Counted from the first letter of the stretch, positions 34,038 to 43,760 are shown. The stretch: 64,000 bases of DNA from Comamonadaceae bacterium (GCA_947484245.1 CANKOT010000002.1:5355-69354); one strand, 5' to 3'. Program-made: numbers and translations. Notes: generated by a model not told the origin, from the sequence alone.

Positions 34038-34508
34038 TCACCATTTCCAGCAATTGCCGGTGTCGCTCAATGCAGACCCATTGCTGGTTCTCAGCAACTG
34101 GGCGTTGGCTGACACATGAAGGCTCATGGTGCTGCAAGTTAAATCGCGGCTTTGCATGCCAACTGCCGTGGCATGCAGGGCGTAGCTGTGCGCGTTGCTG
34201 TTTTGAAGATTTAAAAGGTAATGTTTGGAAAGAGAATGCGAGTCCGGCCAGTTGAGTTCAGCCAATGTGCTTGCATATTCGGGTTGCAAACCTCGCCATT
34301 GCAATTGGCGCAAGTGCAATTGCATGAGTGAATTTTGGGCGTCTTGACGCCTGCTTGTTTGCCAGTACAACTCAAGTTGCGGCAACGCAATGCCCATCAA
34401 GATGCCAATGAGCGCAATGCTTACCAGTAACTCGATCAGCGTAAAGCCTGCTGCTTCAGAACAGGCCAGTTGGTGCTTGGCTAGAGGGTTGATGGGCAGA
34501 GAGTTCAT
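34038..34508 (-). CDS. Type IV pilin (PilE-like)
   Basis: 156 residues. A leader of ~20 residues with basic character ends AAG, followed by FTLIELLVSIALIGILMGIA with the conserved Glu5 and the helix of a typical pilin. The C-terminal region has a Cys pair (DLTCSTMS and NCWKW) that could form the D-loop disulfide. It starts the leftward pilin run and is divergent from fimT. It may be a minor rather than major pilin, given its genomic context. Confidence 0.8.
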   Translation of the reverse strand: MNSLPINPLAKHQLACSEAAGFTLIELLVSIALIGILMGIALPQLELYWQTSRRQDAQNSLMQLHLRQLQWRGLQPEYASTLAELNWPDSHSLSKHYLLNLQNSNAHSYALHATAVGMQSRDLTCSTMSLHVSANAQLLRTSNGSALSDTGNCWKW

Positions 34509-34618
34509 GGTCTGAGCATGCCCTGACTGTTGAACCGCCCAATGGCATTGTCTTGCACGCCCCCAAAATTGAAAGTCAATGTGATTGCCTCGAAGTCACT
34601 CGCATCAAAACTAACAGC

Positions 34619-35203
34619 ATGAAATTTTCTTTGAGTGTGATGGGATTCAGTCTGATCGAAACGCTTTTCATGCTGTTTGTTTTGGCCCTTCTGTTCAGCA
34701 TGGCAGCGCCCTCATTTCAGTCAATGCAAGCTCGAGTTCAAGTGCAAGCCGCTTCGCAAATGTTGTTAAGTGATGTTTTAAGCGCAAGAACTGAAGCGCT
34801 TCGCCGCGAGAGACGCGTCACGTTGTGTGTCGCAGCCTTGGATGTAGGTGCCAAAGCCACATTGCCCTCTGCTTGTGCTTCGGTGGGTGGTGTGTCTGCT
34901 TGGCATCAAGGTTGGTTGGTGTTTGAAGATGTCAACAGCAATGGTTTGTGGGACGCCGGTGAGGAGTTGCTGCAGCAGCGATCTCGTTTGAGCTTGAAGG
35001 TCTCTGCCACAGGCAATATCACGGTGGGTAGGTATGTGTCGTTTGGGGCCAGTGGCCGCAGCTTAAGCTTGAATGGTGCATTTCAAGCAGGAACGATCAC
35101 GGTATGTGAGCAGGGCGCAAAGGCCAAAGAAGCTTGGTTGTTGGTGGTCAATGCGGTGGGGCGGCCCCGCTTAGAAAAAGGGCAGATTGCGATCTGCCCT
35201 TGA
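34619..35203 (+). CDS. fimT: GspH/FimT-family pseudopilin
   Basis: 194 residues from ATG 34619; an upstream in-frame start at 34553 has no ribosome site. MGFSLIETLFMLFVLALLFS is the prepilin helix with Glu5. FEDVNSNGLWDAGEELLQQR is the typical GspH/FimT loop, and TVCEQGAKAKEAW follows. It belongs with the minor pilins on the other strand. Its last seven codons form the hairpin of a terminator for the opposite strand, and it ends 1 bp from the nrdR stop. Confidence 0.82.
   Translation: MKFSLSVMGFSLIETLFMLFVLALLFSMAAPSFQSMQARVQVQAASQMLLSDVLSARTEALRRERRVTLCVAALDVGAKATLPSACASVGGVSAWHQGWLVFEDVNSNGLWDAGEELLQQRSRLSLKVSATGNITVGRYVSFGASGRSLSLNGAFQAGTITVCEQGAKAKEAWLLVVNAVGRPRLEKGQIAICP
35173..35201 (-). 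terminator. Intrinsic terminator of glyA-nrdR, embedded in the fimT 3' end
   Basis: AAGGGCAGAT (35178-35187) and ATCTGCCCTT (35192-35201) form a perfect 10-bp stem with a four-base loop. On the minus strand the stem is followed by a T-run (35173-35177 complement), 3 bp after the nrdR stop. It lies wholly inside the last fimT codons. Confidence 0.85.
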
Positions 35204-35204
35204 A

Positions 35205-35654
35205 TTACTTACTCACTTCGTCCACCAGCAATTTGAAGTCATCAATGTCTTCAAAGCTTCGGTACACACTGGCAAATCGAACGTAGGCTACTTTGTCGAG
35301 TTTTTTGAGTTCGCGCATGACCAGCTCGCCAATTTTGTTTGAAGCCACTTCGCGTTGTGCCAAGTTCAGCAGCTTTTCTTCAATGCGCTCGATGGCTGAG
35401 TCGACTTGCTCTGTGCTGACCGGTCTTTTGCGCAAGGCCAAGTTCATGCTGGCAAGCAGTTTGATGCGCTCGTATTCAATGCGCCTGCCGTCTTTTTTGA
35501 CGATGGCTGGAAAATTAACCTCTGGTCGCTCGTAGGTGGTGAAGCGTTTTTCGCACGCCGCACACTGACGGCGGCGGCGAATAAGATCGCCATCTTCAGC
35601 CAGACGTGTCTCGACCACTTGGGTATCGTTATGGCTGCAGAAGGGGCACTTCAT
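35205..35654 (-). CDS. nrdR: Transcriptional repressor NrdR
   Basis: 149 residues. The zinc ribbon [17 protein letters not shown] plus [20 protein letters not shown], and the ATP-cone domain with [20 protein letters not shown], give the full NrdR architecture. It represses ribonucleotide reductase genes according to ATP/dATP. It overlaps glyA by 4 bp, a common pairing in beta- and gammaproteobacteria. Confidence 0.96.
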   Translation of the reverse strand: MKCPFCSHNDTQVVETRLAEDGDLIRRRRQCAACEKRFTTYERPEVNFPAIVKKDGRRIEYERIKLLASMNLALRKRPVSTEQVDSAIERIEEKLLNLAQREVASNKIGELVMRELKKLDKVAYVRFASVYRSFEDIDDFKLLVDEVSK

Positions 35655-36895
35655 TTGTAAACAGGGAAACGGGCGGTCAAGGCATTGACCTTGGCACGCA
35701 CGGATTCAATGTTGGCAGGGTCGTTGGGGTTGTCCAGCACATCGGCAATCAGGTTGGCCGTGATGCGCGCTTCTTCATCCTTGAAGCCACGGGTGGTCAT
35801 GGCGGGGGTGCCAATGCGCACGCCGCTGGTGACCATGGGTTTTTCAGGGTCGTTGGGGATAGAGTTTTTGTTGATGGTCATGTGTGCTTGACCCAAAGCA
35901 GCTTCGGCCACCTTGCCTGTAATGCCTTTGGAGCGCAGATCAACCAGCATCACATGGCTTTGTGTGCCGCCACTCACAATGCGCAGACCGCGTTGGGTGA
36001 GTGTTTCTGCAATGATCTGTGCGTTTTTGACCACTTGTTGTTGGTAGGCTTTGAAATCGGGGGCCATGGCTTCTTTGAAGGCCACAGCCTTGGCTGCGAT
36101 GACGTGCATGAGAGGGCCGCCTTGGAGGCCAGGAAAGATGGCGCTGTTGATGGCTTTTTCGTGCTCGGCTTTCATCAAGATGATGCCGCCGCGAGGACCG
36201 CGCAAGCTCTTGTGAGTCGTTGACGTCACAACATCGGCGTGTGGCACAGGGTTTGGATAAACGCCAGCCGCGATGAGGCCTGCATAGTGGGCCATGTCAA
36301 CCAAGAAAATAGCGCCGACATCCTTGGCCACTTTGGCGAAGCGGGCAAAATCAATGTGCAAGCTGTAAGCCGAGGCACCCGCAATGATCAACTTTGGTTT
36401 GGACTCATGTGCCTTCTTTTCCATGGCATCGTAGTCAATGGCTTCATTGGCATCGAGGCCATAGCTCACCACATTGAACCACTTGCCGCTCATGTTGAGG
36501 GGCATACCGTGTGTGAGGTGGCCACCTTCGGCCAAGCTCATGCCCATGATGGTGTCGCCAGGCTTCAAGAAAGCCAAGAACACGGCTTCGTTGGCAGATG
36601 CGCCGCAATGGGGCTGCACGTTGGCCGCGTCGGCGCCAAAAATTTGTTTGATGCGGTCGATGGCCAATTGCTCTACAACGTCGACATATTCACAGCCACC
36701 GTAATAACGCTTGCCTGGATAGCCTTCGGCATATTTGTTGGTGAGTTGTGAGCCTTGAGCGGCCAAGACGGCAGGCGAGGCATAGTTTTCGCTGGCAATC
36801 AGTTCAATGTGATGCTCTTGGCGGGCGTTCTCAGCCTGAATGGCTGCGAAAATTTCGGGATCGGTTTGTTCAATCAGAATGTTTCTTGAATACAT
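35651..36895 (-). CDS. glyA: Serine hydroxymethyltransferase
   Basis: 414 residues, full length. [40 protein letters not shown] and the PLP lysine segment [20 protein letters not shown] are present. It converts serine and tetrahydrofolate to glycine and methylene-THF. A GAAGG ribosome site stands nine bases before the ATG. It is the first gene of the glyA-nrdR pair. Confidence 0.98.
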   Translation of the reverse strand: MYSRNILIEQTDPEIFAAIQAENARQEHHIELIASENYASPAVLAAQGSQLTNKYAEGYPGKRYYGGCEYVDVVEQLAIDRIKQIFGADAANVQPHCGASANEAVFLAFLKPGDTIMGMSLAEGGHLTHGMPLNMSGKWFNVVSYGLDANEAIDYDAMEKKAHESKPKLIIAGASAYSLHIDFARFAKVAKDVGAIFLVDMAHYAGLIAAGVYPNPVPHADVVTSTTHKSLRGPRGGIILMKAEHEKAINSAIFPGLQGGPLMHVIAAKAVAFKEAMAPDFKAYQQQVVKNAQIIAETLTQRGLRIVSGGTQSHVMLVDLRSKGITGKVAEAALGQAHMTINKNSIPNDPEKPMVTSGVRIGTPAMTTRGFKDEEARITANLIADVLDNPNDPANIESVRAKVNALTARFPVYK

Positions 36896-37199
36896 GGCAG
36901 GCCTTCAAAGGATGGTTCCTTGCTGAATTGAGGCACAAATGGCCGCAAAGTGGCAAGGGCTGCCCAGGCGAACGGCTGAAACCTTGTGCCATCAAGTCCC
37001 GGACAAGGTGCACGCTTCCCAGTGGTTGAGGATGGCGCAATGCTCATCCATTTCCACGTCAGAACTTGGTTTGCTATGAGAGCAAGGCCAGGATCCTATC
37101 GCCAGTTGCGTACACCGTAAGTGTAGCCGAGGAGGGGGTCAATCCGTTTGAAAAGACGCCATTTGGCAGTCCTTTTGCGCTGTCTTTTGCCAAAAGACC
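36896..37199. other. Intergenic region between glyA and the transglycosylase gene
   Basis: 304 bp without a supported gene. It holds the glyA leader. Near 37182-37198 a perfect inverted repeat GTCTTTTG-C-CAAAAGAC lies 1 bp from the transglycosylase stop; on the plus strand it is followed by a T-rich run, on the minus strand it is preceded by the matching A-run. No tRNA or known riboswitch was recognised. Confidence 0.5.
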
Positions 37200-37979
37200 C
37201 TATTTTTTTGAGTTGGGTTTGGCGTCTGCGGCTACCTTGGGGAGAGCTTGCTTTAGACGCTCTTGCTCGACTAAAACGCGCGAAACATATTCAGTTTCCA
37301 ATGAAACCGATTCTTCGCCTGCTTTGTAAAGACGCAAGCCCTCTTCAATGCTGCCTGTCAGTTTGATGCATTCATTCAGGATTTTGACGCCAATGCGCAA
37401 ATTGGTTTTGGGGTCAAAAATAGCCATCACGCCGCCATACGGGGTGAATTGTTCTGAATGCACTTCTTGCAGGACTTGCATCAGGCCCTTGGCGCCAGAA
37501 GAGCTGTTGGCAAAGGGATTGAAATTGGACTCTACGCCTATGACCGCCAAAATGAGGGTGGGGTCAATTGAAGCCCGATCGGCCAAGTCAAAGACCTCCA
37601 GCATCAAGGCATTCGTGGGTTCGGGCGCAATTTTGTACTTGCTCCTAACGGCTTGAACAAGGGCCATTTGAGCCGGGTTGAGGTCCGTGGCCGATGCGGC
37701 AAAACTTCTTAGCAAAATTTGCTGTTGCTCGTCTTCAACTTCAGTGATTTGAAGGCGTGTAAACAGCCAGCCCTGTACGCTTTGAACCGTCAAGGTTCGG
37801 ACCTCTGGCCGAGCCAGCGCCAGCATGCAAAGAATCAGCGCCATCAAGCCCAACAGCGCAAAACTGTGGTGAGAAATGTTCACAAAGCCCCGCGCAATGT
37901 CGCCTGCAAAGGTCTGAATTCCCCGCCAAAGACGAACAGTCCATTGGCTTGTAGAGTCGTGAAGGGCAGGTTGGGGCAC
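37200..37979 (-). CDS. Lytic transglycosylase (SLT domain), membrane-anchored
   Basis: 259 residues. One membrane helix at about 41-57 (LLGLMALILCMLALA). The SLT fold has catalytic Glu150 in AVIGVESNFNPFANSSSGAK, then GLMQVLQEVHSEQF, and NLRIGVKILNECIKLTG. The substrate is the glycan strand of peptidoglycan. The C-terminal tail is basic. It is divergent from the DUF349 gene with ~115 bp between them, and ends in TAG. Confidence 0.83.
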   Translation of the reverse strand: MPQPALHDSTSQWTVRLWRGIQTFAGDIARGFVNISHHSFALLGLMALILCMLALARPEVRTLTVQSVQGWLFTRLQITEVEDEQQQILLRSFAASATDLNPAQMALVQAVRSKYKIAPEPTNALMLEVFDLADRASIDPTLILAVIGVESNFNPFANSSSGAKGLMQVLQEVHSEQFTPYGGVMAIFDPKTNLRIGVKILNECIKLTGSIEEGLRLYKAGEESVSLETEYVSRVLVEQERLKQALPKVAADAKPNSKK

Positions 37980-38094
37980 GGTAAAAGTAAAAGTGGCTGA
38001 ACTTGGTATTATAAAAATAATCGAAAATAGATGCTTTGGACATATCGAGGTGCGCCATCCTCGGTGAAAATAGCTTCTTTATCTTTTTTGTGTT

Positions 38095-41064
38095 GTGACT
38101 GTGACTCCTTCATCTCCTAAAACCTCAGACGTTCAAGCATTAGACAACTTGACGGGAGGCGCCTTTGTCGCTCAAACATCCGGTGAGCGCACTTCCAAAT
38201 TGCGCAAATGGCTTCTGACCCATCCTTCACAAGAAGATTTGCAACTCGTCTACAAAGAAATATCGACGAGGGACAAAGGTGCGGCCAAAGTCCTGCGCGA
38301 AAAGCTAGATGAGCTTAAACGCACACACGGACAAGACGTCCTGGCCGCAGAGTGGGCCGAGCGTGCCAATGCCATGCTCACTGCATCGCGTTTGAACATT
38401 GCCGATGCCATGGCATGGCAGCGTGATGCCGCCAAAGCGGGTGCCCCTTTGTCGCGTGAACCCCTTGCCAGTCTGAAGTTGCAGTTGAATGAAAAAATCA
38501 AAGCGGTTGAAGATTTGCAACACCAAGTGATGGTGCAGCGCGAAACCGCTGTGTTGCTGGCGCAGCGCATTGAAGTCCTGTCTACCAAAAGCTTGAAAGA
38601 GGCAGACGCTGCCAACGAGCTGCTGCAGTCTGATGTGGCGCACTGGCAGCAACAAGCCCACGCACTGACACAAGATACTTCGTGGCACAGTGTTGATTTG
38701 AAATTCCCCCCTCAACTCGAAGCCTCACAGCATCAGCTGAACAGTGTTTGGGAGGCCTTTGAGGCAGCTTTGTTTCAAGCCAAATCAGCCCGCAACGATG
38801 CCAATGAACCGATGCCATCCGTGCCAGTCTGGGCAGAAGAAATTCGGGTGGGTCGTGGTGGACAAGCAGGTCACAATGAACCAGCGCATGCACAGCAGAT
38901 GTCGGAGACTCCTTCAGCATCAGTCGAAGGCGCTCAAGAAGCAGCTGTCGAAGCCAAGCCAGCCAAGACGCCCAAAGTGAGCAACACCAAAATGGACCCC
39001 GCGCAGCGTTTGGCATTGCGCGAGGCAGCCAATCAAGTTGTCACAGCTGCCATGACTTTGTTGGCAGCTGAAAACAATGAAGCAAACTTGATGGCATTCA
39101 AGCAAGCCCTCAAAGAACATGGCCGCAACATGGACACCCAAATGGACTTGAAGGTCCATGAAGCCTTGATTGCTGCGGGTGAGTCAGAGGGCTGGCAGCG
39201 CCATGTGGCCGATCAATTGCGTTTGGCGTTGGTCTTGAAGGCTGAAGGCTTGTTCAAAAAAGTACCGTTGAAAGTGCCGCTTCAAACTGAAGTGCCGAGC
39301 GAAACTGAAGCGGCCAGCACTGAAACGGCCAGCACTGAAACGGCCAACCCTGTAGCGGCCAACCCTGAAGAGCCTGTGCAAGCAATTGCGCCAAAAGCAG
39401 AAGAGTTTCAACTCGAACCCACGTTGGGTGGCAGAAAGATGCAAGACGCCTTGCGTCAATTGCGTGAAGAGTGGAAAAAGGCAGACCAGGGCGGCTTGCC
39501 CAACCATTCTTTGTGGAAGCGCTTTGATGCTGCGTGCAACAACGCCTACAAAGTGGTTCAAGCTTGGTTAGACAAAATTAAAAACGAAGCCAGTGAGCAC
39601 CGCGCTCAACGCCTTTCCCTGATTGAAGAGGTCAAGGCATGGGATGAAGCCAACGCCCAAAACTCAGATTGGCGCATGCAATTGCGCACGCTTCATCAGT
39701 TTGGTGATCGTTGGCGCTCTGCGGGTCATTTGAGTGAAAAGGCATTTGCAGAGTTACAACCGCTTTGGAAGCAGGCTTTGAACAGCGCTGCGGCACCCCT
39801 AGAGGCTGCGCAAAAAGCCAGCACCGAACGCCGTCAAGCCTTGATTGCGGAGGCCGAGCAACTTGGATCTGCTCCCATGTTGCGGGTTGATGCTGTCAAA
39901 GCATTGCAGCAAAGTTGGCAAACCGAAGCGCAAAGTGTGCCCATGGATCGCCGCATTGAGCAAAAAATGTGGGAAGCTTTCCGCAAACCCATTGATGAAG
40001 CTTTTAGTCGCAAGACAAGCGCTCGCGAGCAAGTTTCTGCCGCTCCCTTGTCTGCTCACGACAGGTTGGTTTTAGACGCCTCCAACGCTTTGAAAGCGGC
40101 CAACGCGTCGGGCGATGTCCAGAAAATCAAGGCAGCCATGGCGGCTTTGGATGCCGCACTGAAGGGGCAGGCCCATGCCAATGCCACAAGCAATGCCACA
40201 AGCAATGCCACAAGCAATGCCACAAGCAATGTAGATTCAAATGCCAATTCCCAAGAGGCGACTGCGCCTGCTGAGTCAGATCTCAATGCGGTTGCGACTG
40301 CAGAAGGCGCTATACAAGGGGTTGCAGAAGGAGTTGCAGATGCAGCAGTTGCAGATTCAGAAACTTCTGAGCTTGCCAAACCCAATGTGCCGCCAAAACC
40401 TGCACGCCCTTTGGTGGCCATGCGGGGAGACGACCGACCTGGTCAGAAGAAGTCGGTCCCTGTACCCGCTGGTCGTGGTGGCCCAGGCGATCGCCGCGAT
40501 GGCAAAGCTGGTCAAGGGGGTCAGCGTTTTGACAAGGGTGGTTTTGGCGATAAGGCCGGTGGCCGATTTGACCGCAATGAGCGAACAGAGCGTCCAGACC
40601 GCGGCCCGCGTTTAAGCGACACTGCTTTCAGGGCGCAGCGCGATGCCATGGAGCACGCTGAAATGGCGCTGCGCAAGTTGGCCGCTCAAGCACATGGAGA
40701 GTCGGTCACTCACTTGCTGGCTGCATGGGAAAAACGCCAAGCCGATTTGGTACCTTCAGCACCAGATCTGGGGCGCAATGTCAACGCAGCTGCCAGAGCT
40801 GCATGGTCGCAAGCCCTCAGCCAGACTCCAGCAGCCTCAGCGGGCGAGTCAATTTTGCGCCTGGAAATGGCGGCTGAAGTGCCCACGCCTGCCGAAAATT
40901 TGAATGAGCGCCGAGCCCTGCAGTTGCAATTGCTCACTCGTAAAAACCAGCCTGGCCCCGAGCAAACATGGGCCTTGGATGTCACGGCTGTTTTGTCATC
41001 TGCGCATGACCCTAAGGTGGCACGCCGCTTGCAAAACGCTTTGAAAAATTTACTGAGAAGCTAA
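38095..41064 (+). CDS. Large DUF349-repeat protein
   Basis: 989 residues, started at GTG 38095 (no clear ribosome site; start uncertain). Three or more DUF349-like helical repeats are visible in residues ~440-660, e.g. LREEWKKADQGGLPNHSLWK, FGDRWRSAGHLSEKAFAELQ and LQQSWQTEAQSVPMDRRIEQ. Between them lie Ala/Glu-rich linkers, a 15-bp and a 12-bp tandem repeat, and a Gly/Arg/Asp-rich stretch around 780-850 (GRGGPGDRRDGKAGQGGQR) of the kind seen in RNA-binding tails. The family role is poorly known. No membrane segment. Confidence 0.8.
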   Translation: MTVTPSSPKTSDVQALDNLTGGAFVAQTSGERTSKLRKWLLTHPSQEDLQLVYKEISTRDKGAAKVLREKLDELKRTHGQDVLAAEWAERANAMLTASRLNIADAMAWQRDAAKAGAPLSREPLASLKLQLNEKIKAVEDLQHQVMVQRETAVLLAQRIEVLSTKSLKEADAANELLQSDVAHWQQQAHALTQDTSWHSVDLKFPPQLEASQHQLNSVWEAFEAALFQAKSARNDANEPMPSVPVWAEEIRVGRGGQAGHNEPAHAQQMSETPSASVEGAQEAAVEAKPAKTPKVSNTKMDPAQRLALREAANQVVTAAMTLLAAENNEANLMAFKQALKEHGRNMDTQMDLKVHEALIAAGESEGWQRHVADQLRLALVLKAEGLFKKVPLKVPLQTEVPSETEAASTETASTETANPVAANPEEPVQAIAPKAEEFQLEPTLGGRKMQDALRQLREEWKKADQGGLPNHSLWKRFDAACNNAYKVVQAWLDKIKNEASEHRAQRLSLIEEVKAWDEANAQNSDWRMQLRTLHQFGDRWRSAGHLSEKAFAELQPLWKQALNSAAAPLEAAQKASTERRQALIAEAEQLGSAPMLRVDAVKALQQSWQTEAQSVPMDRRIEQKMWEAFRKPIDEAFSRKTSAREQVSAAPLSAHDRLVLDASNALKAANASGDVQKIKAAMAALDAALKGQAHANATSNATSNATSNATSNVDSNANSQEATAPAESDLNAVATAEGAIQGVAEGVADAAVADSETSELAKPNVPPKPARPLVAMRGDDRPGQKKSVPVPAGRGGPGDRRDGKAGQGGQRFDKGGFGDKAGGRFDRNERTERPDRGPRLSDTAFRAQRDAMEHAEMALRKLAAQAHGESVTHLLAAWEKRQADLVPSAPDLGRNVNAAARAAWSQALSQTPAASAGESILRLEMAAEVPTPAENLNERRALQLQLLTRKNQPGPEQTWALDVTAVLSSAHDPKVARRLQNALKNLLRS
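39307..39366 (+). repeat. 15-bp imperfect tandem repeat inside the DUF349 gene
   Basis: Four units of five codons: EAAST, ETAST, ETANP, VAANP. In-frame, so copy number changes only the linker length. Confidence 0.8.
40180..40227 (+). repeat. 12-bp tandem repeat inside the DUF349 gene
   Basis: Four exact copies of AATGCCACAAGC encoding (Asn-Ala-Thr-Ser)4, followed by degenerate copies. In-frame; likely length-variable linker between helical repeats and the Gly/Arg-rich region. Confidence 0.9.
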
Positions 41065-41115
41065 TTTTTCAGAGCTATTTTCAGCGCAATATCGGCGCCA
41101 ATTCTCAGCACTTTT

Positions 41116-41901
41116 TCATTGAGCGATCAAGCTGACGCGTTCAACCTGGCCAGTTGAATGCCAGCGCAGCACCTCTGCGCGTGGCGTGTCAGCAGCATCC
41201 CAGTCACTCAGCACATAACGTTTCAGGGCCGAGCCTAGACCGAAGCTGTGGTCGGCTGGGCGATGGGTGTGGCCATGCACCAGGCTTGTGGCCTCAGTGT
41301 CTGAAAGCCACTGCATGGACCATCCGTCATCGACATCGGCATACACGGCTTTGGGGTCTTGCTTGAGCATTTCAGATTGCGCTCGAAGTTGTCTGGCTAT
41401 GCGCTGGCGCTCTGGCAAAGGCTTGGCCAAGAACGCTGTTTGCCAACTTGCTTGGCGCACCATGTGTCTAAATTCTTGGTAACGGGTGTCTGCCAAGCAA
41501 CCTGCATCGCCGTGCGAGAGCAAAATCTTTTGTGCTGCAAAGTTCAAGAGTGTGGGATCTTGCAGGTCTTGAACTTGGCATTCATTGAGGAAGGAGGCGC
41601 CCACCAGAAAATCACGGTTGCCTCGCATGAAGGCCACATGCCTTGTCGCTGCGCAAGACTTCAACACCGAGGCGCATTGTTGAAGAAAAGCATCGTGGGG
41701 CACGGCATCGTCTCCCACCCACACTTCAAACAGATCGCCCAAAATAAAGACCGCATCTGCGGTTGTGTTTTGCATGTAGGTTTGCCACACTTCAAATGTG
41801 GCCATCTCTTGTTCTTGCAAATGCAAGTCTGAAATGAAATCAAGCGTGCGCCAATTTTCAGGGGCTTGAAGCAACTGAAAAGGCAACACGGTTGCGCTCA
41901 T
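41116..41901 (-). CDS. lpxH: UDP-2,3-diacylglucosamine diphosphatase
   Basis: 261 residues. The metallophosphatase motifs are in order: DFISDLHLQE, FILGDLFEVWVGDDAV, MRGNRDFLVG, LLSHGDAGC and VHGHTHRPADH. It makes lipid X in the lipid A pathway on the inner face of the inner membrane. It is the last gene of a leftward operon with two cyclophilins and a TPR protein, a known gammaproteobacterial/betaproteobacterial arrangement. Confidence 0.93.
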   Translation of the reverse strand: MSATVLPFQLLQAPENWRTLDFISDLHLQEQEMATFEVWQTYMQNTTADAVFILGDLFEVWVGDDAVPHDAFLQQCASVLKSCAATRHVAFMRGNRDFLVGASFLNECQVQDLQDPTLLNFAAQKILLSHGDAGCLADTRYQEFRHMVRQASWQTAFLAKPLPERQRIARQLRAQSEMLKQDPKAVYADVDDGWSMQWLSDTEATSLVHGHTHRPADHSFGLGSALKRYVLSDWDAADTPRAEVLRWHSTGQVERVSLIAQ

Positions 41902-41921
41902 GAAAAGTGTTGGCTCAAAAA

Positions 41922-42428
41922 TTAAAGCGCAACGGCCTTTTCAATGATGATGGGCTCTTTGGGCACGTCGTCGTGGAAACCATTGCGACCTGTTTTGACT
42001 TCTTCAAGCGCGTCCACGATGTCAGTGCCCGACACAACGTGAGCAAACACTGCGTAGCCCCAGCCTTGCAAGGAGGGGGCTGTGTGGTTTAAGAACTCAT
42101 TGTCAGCTGTATTGATAAAGAACTGCGCCGTGGCGGAGTGGGGCGCTTGTGTACGCGCCATGGCCAAGGTGTATTTGTTGTTTTTTAAACCGTTGTTGCC
42201 TTCGTTTTGAATGGCTGCATCGGAGTGCTTTTGCTCCATGCTGGGTTCAAAGCCGCCGCCTTGAATCATGAAGCCTGGAATGACGCGGTGAAAAATGGTG
42301 TTGTCGTAATGACCTTTGTTCACATAGCGCAAAAAATTCTCTGTACTGAGCGGTGCTTTTTCGGCATCGAGTTCAATGAGGATGACGCCTTTGCCGGCGA
42401 TGTGGAGTTCGACTTGAGGATTGCTCAT
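41922..42428 (-). CDS. ppiB: Cytoplasmic cyclophilin peptidyl-prolyl isomerase
   Basis: 168 residues, no signal peptide. The cyclophilin core is complete: [34 protein letters not shown], and [19 protein letters not shown]. It catalyses proline isomerisation in the cytoplasm. It begins 2 bp after the exported cyclophilin gene, from which it was probably duplicated. Confidence 0.93.
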   Translation of the reverse strand: MSNPQVELHIAGKGVILIELDAEKAPLSTENFLRYVNKGHYDNTIFHRVIPGFMIQGGGFEPSMEQKHSDAAIQNEGNNGLKNNKYTLAMARTQAPHSATAQFFINTADNEFLNHTAPSLQGWGYAVFAHVVSGTDIVDALEEVKTGRNGFHDDVPKEPIIIEKAVAL

Positions 42429-42430
42429 GG

Positions 42431-43126
42431 TTATTGCACCAAAGTGATTGATTGAATGACAACAGGGGTTTTTGGAACATCAGATCGAAAAGGGCCGCCC
42501 ATGCCGGTTGAAGTGGCTCTGATTTTATCCACGACATCCATGCCGGAGGTGACTTTGCCAAAAACTGTATACCCGAAAAGTTGTAGGGCGTTTAGCAAAT
42601 TTTCACGCGGCACGTTTTCATAGACCTGTCCACGGTGTTCAAAGCGTTTGACGGGGTCGCCATCGGGGATGGGCGTGGGGTCTAGAAAAGCATTGTCCAC
42701 GGTGTTGATGAAAAACTGGGCCGTGGCAGATTGTGGGTCGTTGGTTCTGGCCATGGCCAAAAAACCGGTTTGATTTTTAAGGCCCGCCGTCATGGCTTGG
42801 CGTCCTTCGTGGGGCACGGGTGCACGGGTAGGGCGCTCTTTGAATTGGGCGTCATAGCCACCACCTTGAATCATGAAGTTGGCAATGACTCGGTGAAAAA
42901 TGGTGCCGTTGTAGTGCTTGTCTTTTGCATACTGAAGGAAGTTGGCCACTGTTTTGGGGGCTTTGTCGGGGTACAACTCCACCATGATCTCGCCCATGTT
43001 GGTGGCAATTCTGACTTTCGGTGTTTCTTGCGCGTGGCCAGACAAAGGCAACAGCGCCAAGCCCAAGCACAGTGCCCATGCGCTGCAAAAGGCTCCAAAA
43101 TTTCGGCGAACAAGGATTGAATTCAT
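42431..43126 (-). CDS. ppiA: Exported cyclophilin peptidyl-prolyl isomerase
   Basis: 231 residues. A signal peptide of ~32 residues ([17 protein letters not shown]) is followed by the cyclophilin domain with [20 protein letters not shown] and [20 protein letters not shown]. It has an insert ([18 protein letters not shown]) relative to ppiB. It should act in the periplasm. It lies 4 bp after the TPR gene and 2 bp before ppiB. Confidence 0.9.
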   Translation of the reverse strand: MNSILVRRNFGAFCSAWALCLGLALLPLSGHAQETPKVRIATNMGEIMVELYPDKAPKTVANFLQYAKDKHYNGTIFHRVIANFMIQGGGYDAQFKERPTRAPVPHEGRQAMTAGLKNQTGFLAMARTNDPQSATAQFFINTVDNAFLDPTPIPDGDPVKRFEHRGQVYENVPRENLLNALQLFGYTVFGKVTSGMDVVDKIRATSTGMGGPFRSDVPKTPVVIQSITLVQ

Positions 43127-43130
43127 AGCG

Positions 43131-43676
43131 TCAACGCATGGAGCGTGTTTGGGTCGATGTGGTGGTGTTGGCTGCAGGTAGAGGCAAGGGCAGTAGGCCA
43201 GGGCCTTCTTGCACGTTTTTGGCTTTGGCGTAGGCTTGCTGGGCCATGGCTGTGTACAAATCGCCTAAATTTTGAATCGCAATTTTATAATTGGGTCGTG
43301 CTTGGACTGCTGAATTGAAGGCCGACATGGCAGCTTCATAGTTGCCTTGTGCAGCATAGAGAACCCCCAAATTGTTGTAGGGCTCAGGCAATTCGGGAAA
43401 CTCTTGAATGAGAGTTAACAGTTCTTCAACCGCTTTGGCAGATTGACCAAGTCCGGCCAAGATTTGGCTGTTCATGAGGCGCCACTGCGGGAAAGGAGCA
43501 GAGCTTGTCTTTGTGGCGCTTTGCTTGATGGCCGACTGCAGCTTTTGCTGGGCTTGTGTCCACTGCTTGTTTCGAATGAGTTCTTCGACTTCATTACTTT
43601 CATTGGCCCAAGCCATGTTGCAGCTGAAAAAGATCGCAGCTGTGAAAACTCTGAGAAGAACCCAAGTTGGGGACAT
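43131..43676 (-). CDS. Exported TPR-repeat protein
   Basis: 181 residues from ATG 43676 (a start at 43709 has less support). An N-terminal signal sequence (VFTAAIFFSCNMAWA) precedes two or three TPR-like helical pairs, the clearest being LPEPYNNLGVLYAAQGNYEA and AMSAFNSAVQARPNYKIAIQ. The C-terminal tail is Thr-rich. Proteins of this type occur upstream of ppi-lpxH in Comamonadaceae by my recollection; role unknown, probably a periplasmic scaffold. First gene of its operon and divergent from cysS. Confidence 0.75.
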   Translation of the reverse strand: MSPTWVLLRVFTAAIFFSCNMAWANESNEVEELIRNKQWTQAQQKLQSAIKQSATKTSSAPFPQWRLMNSQILAGLGQSAKAVEELLTLIQEFPELPEPYNNLGVLYAAQGNYEAAMSAFNSAVQARPNYKIAIQNLGDLYTAMAQQAYAKAKNVQEGPGLLPLPLPAANTTTSTQTRSMR

Positions 43677-43760
43677 GTTGATCGATTTTGAATGGTGAAA
43701 TTTCAGCAAAATTGCTGCTTAAAGGCTTGGTCAGTGCTTGAGTTTGGCTTGAATGGGGCT

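Noticed and set aside
36896..37199. A structured RNA or riboswitch upstream of glyA.
   Set aside because: No known glycine, SAM or folate riboswitch pattern was found by eye; only a short inverted repeat near the transglycosylase stop is clear.
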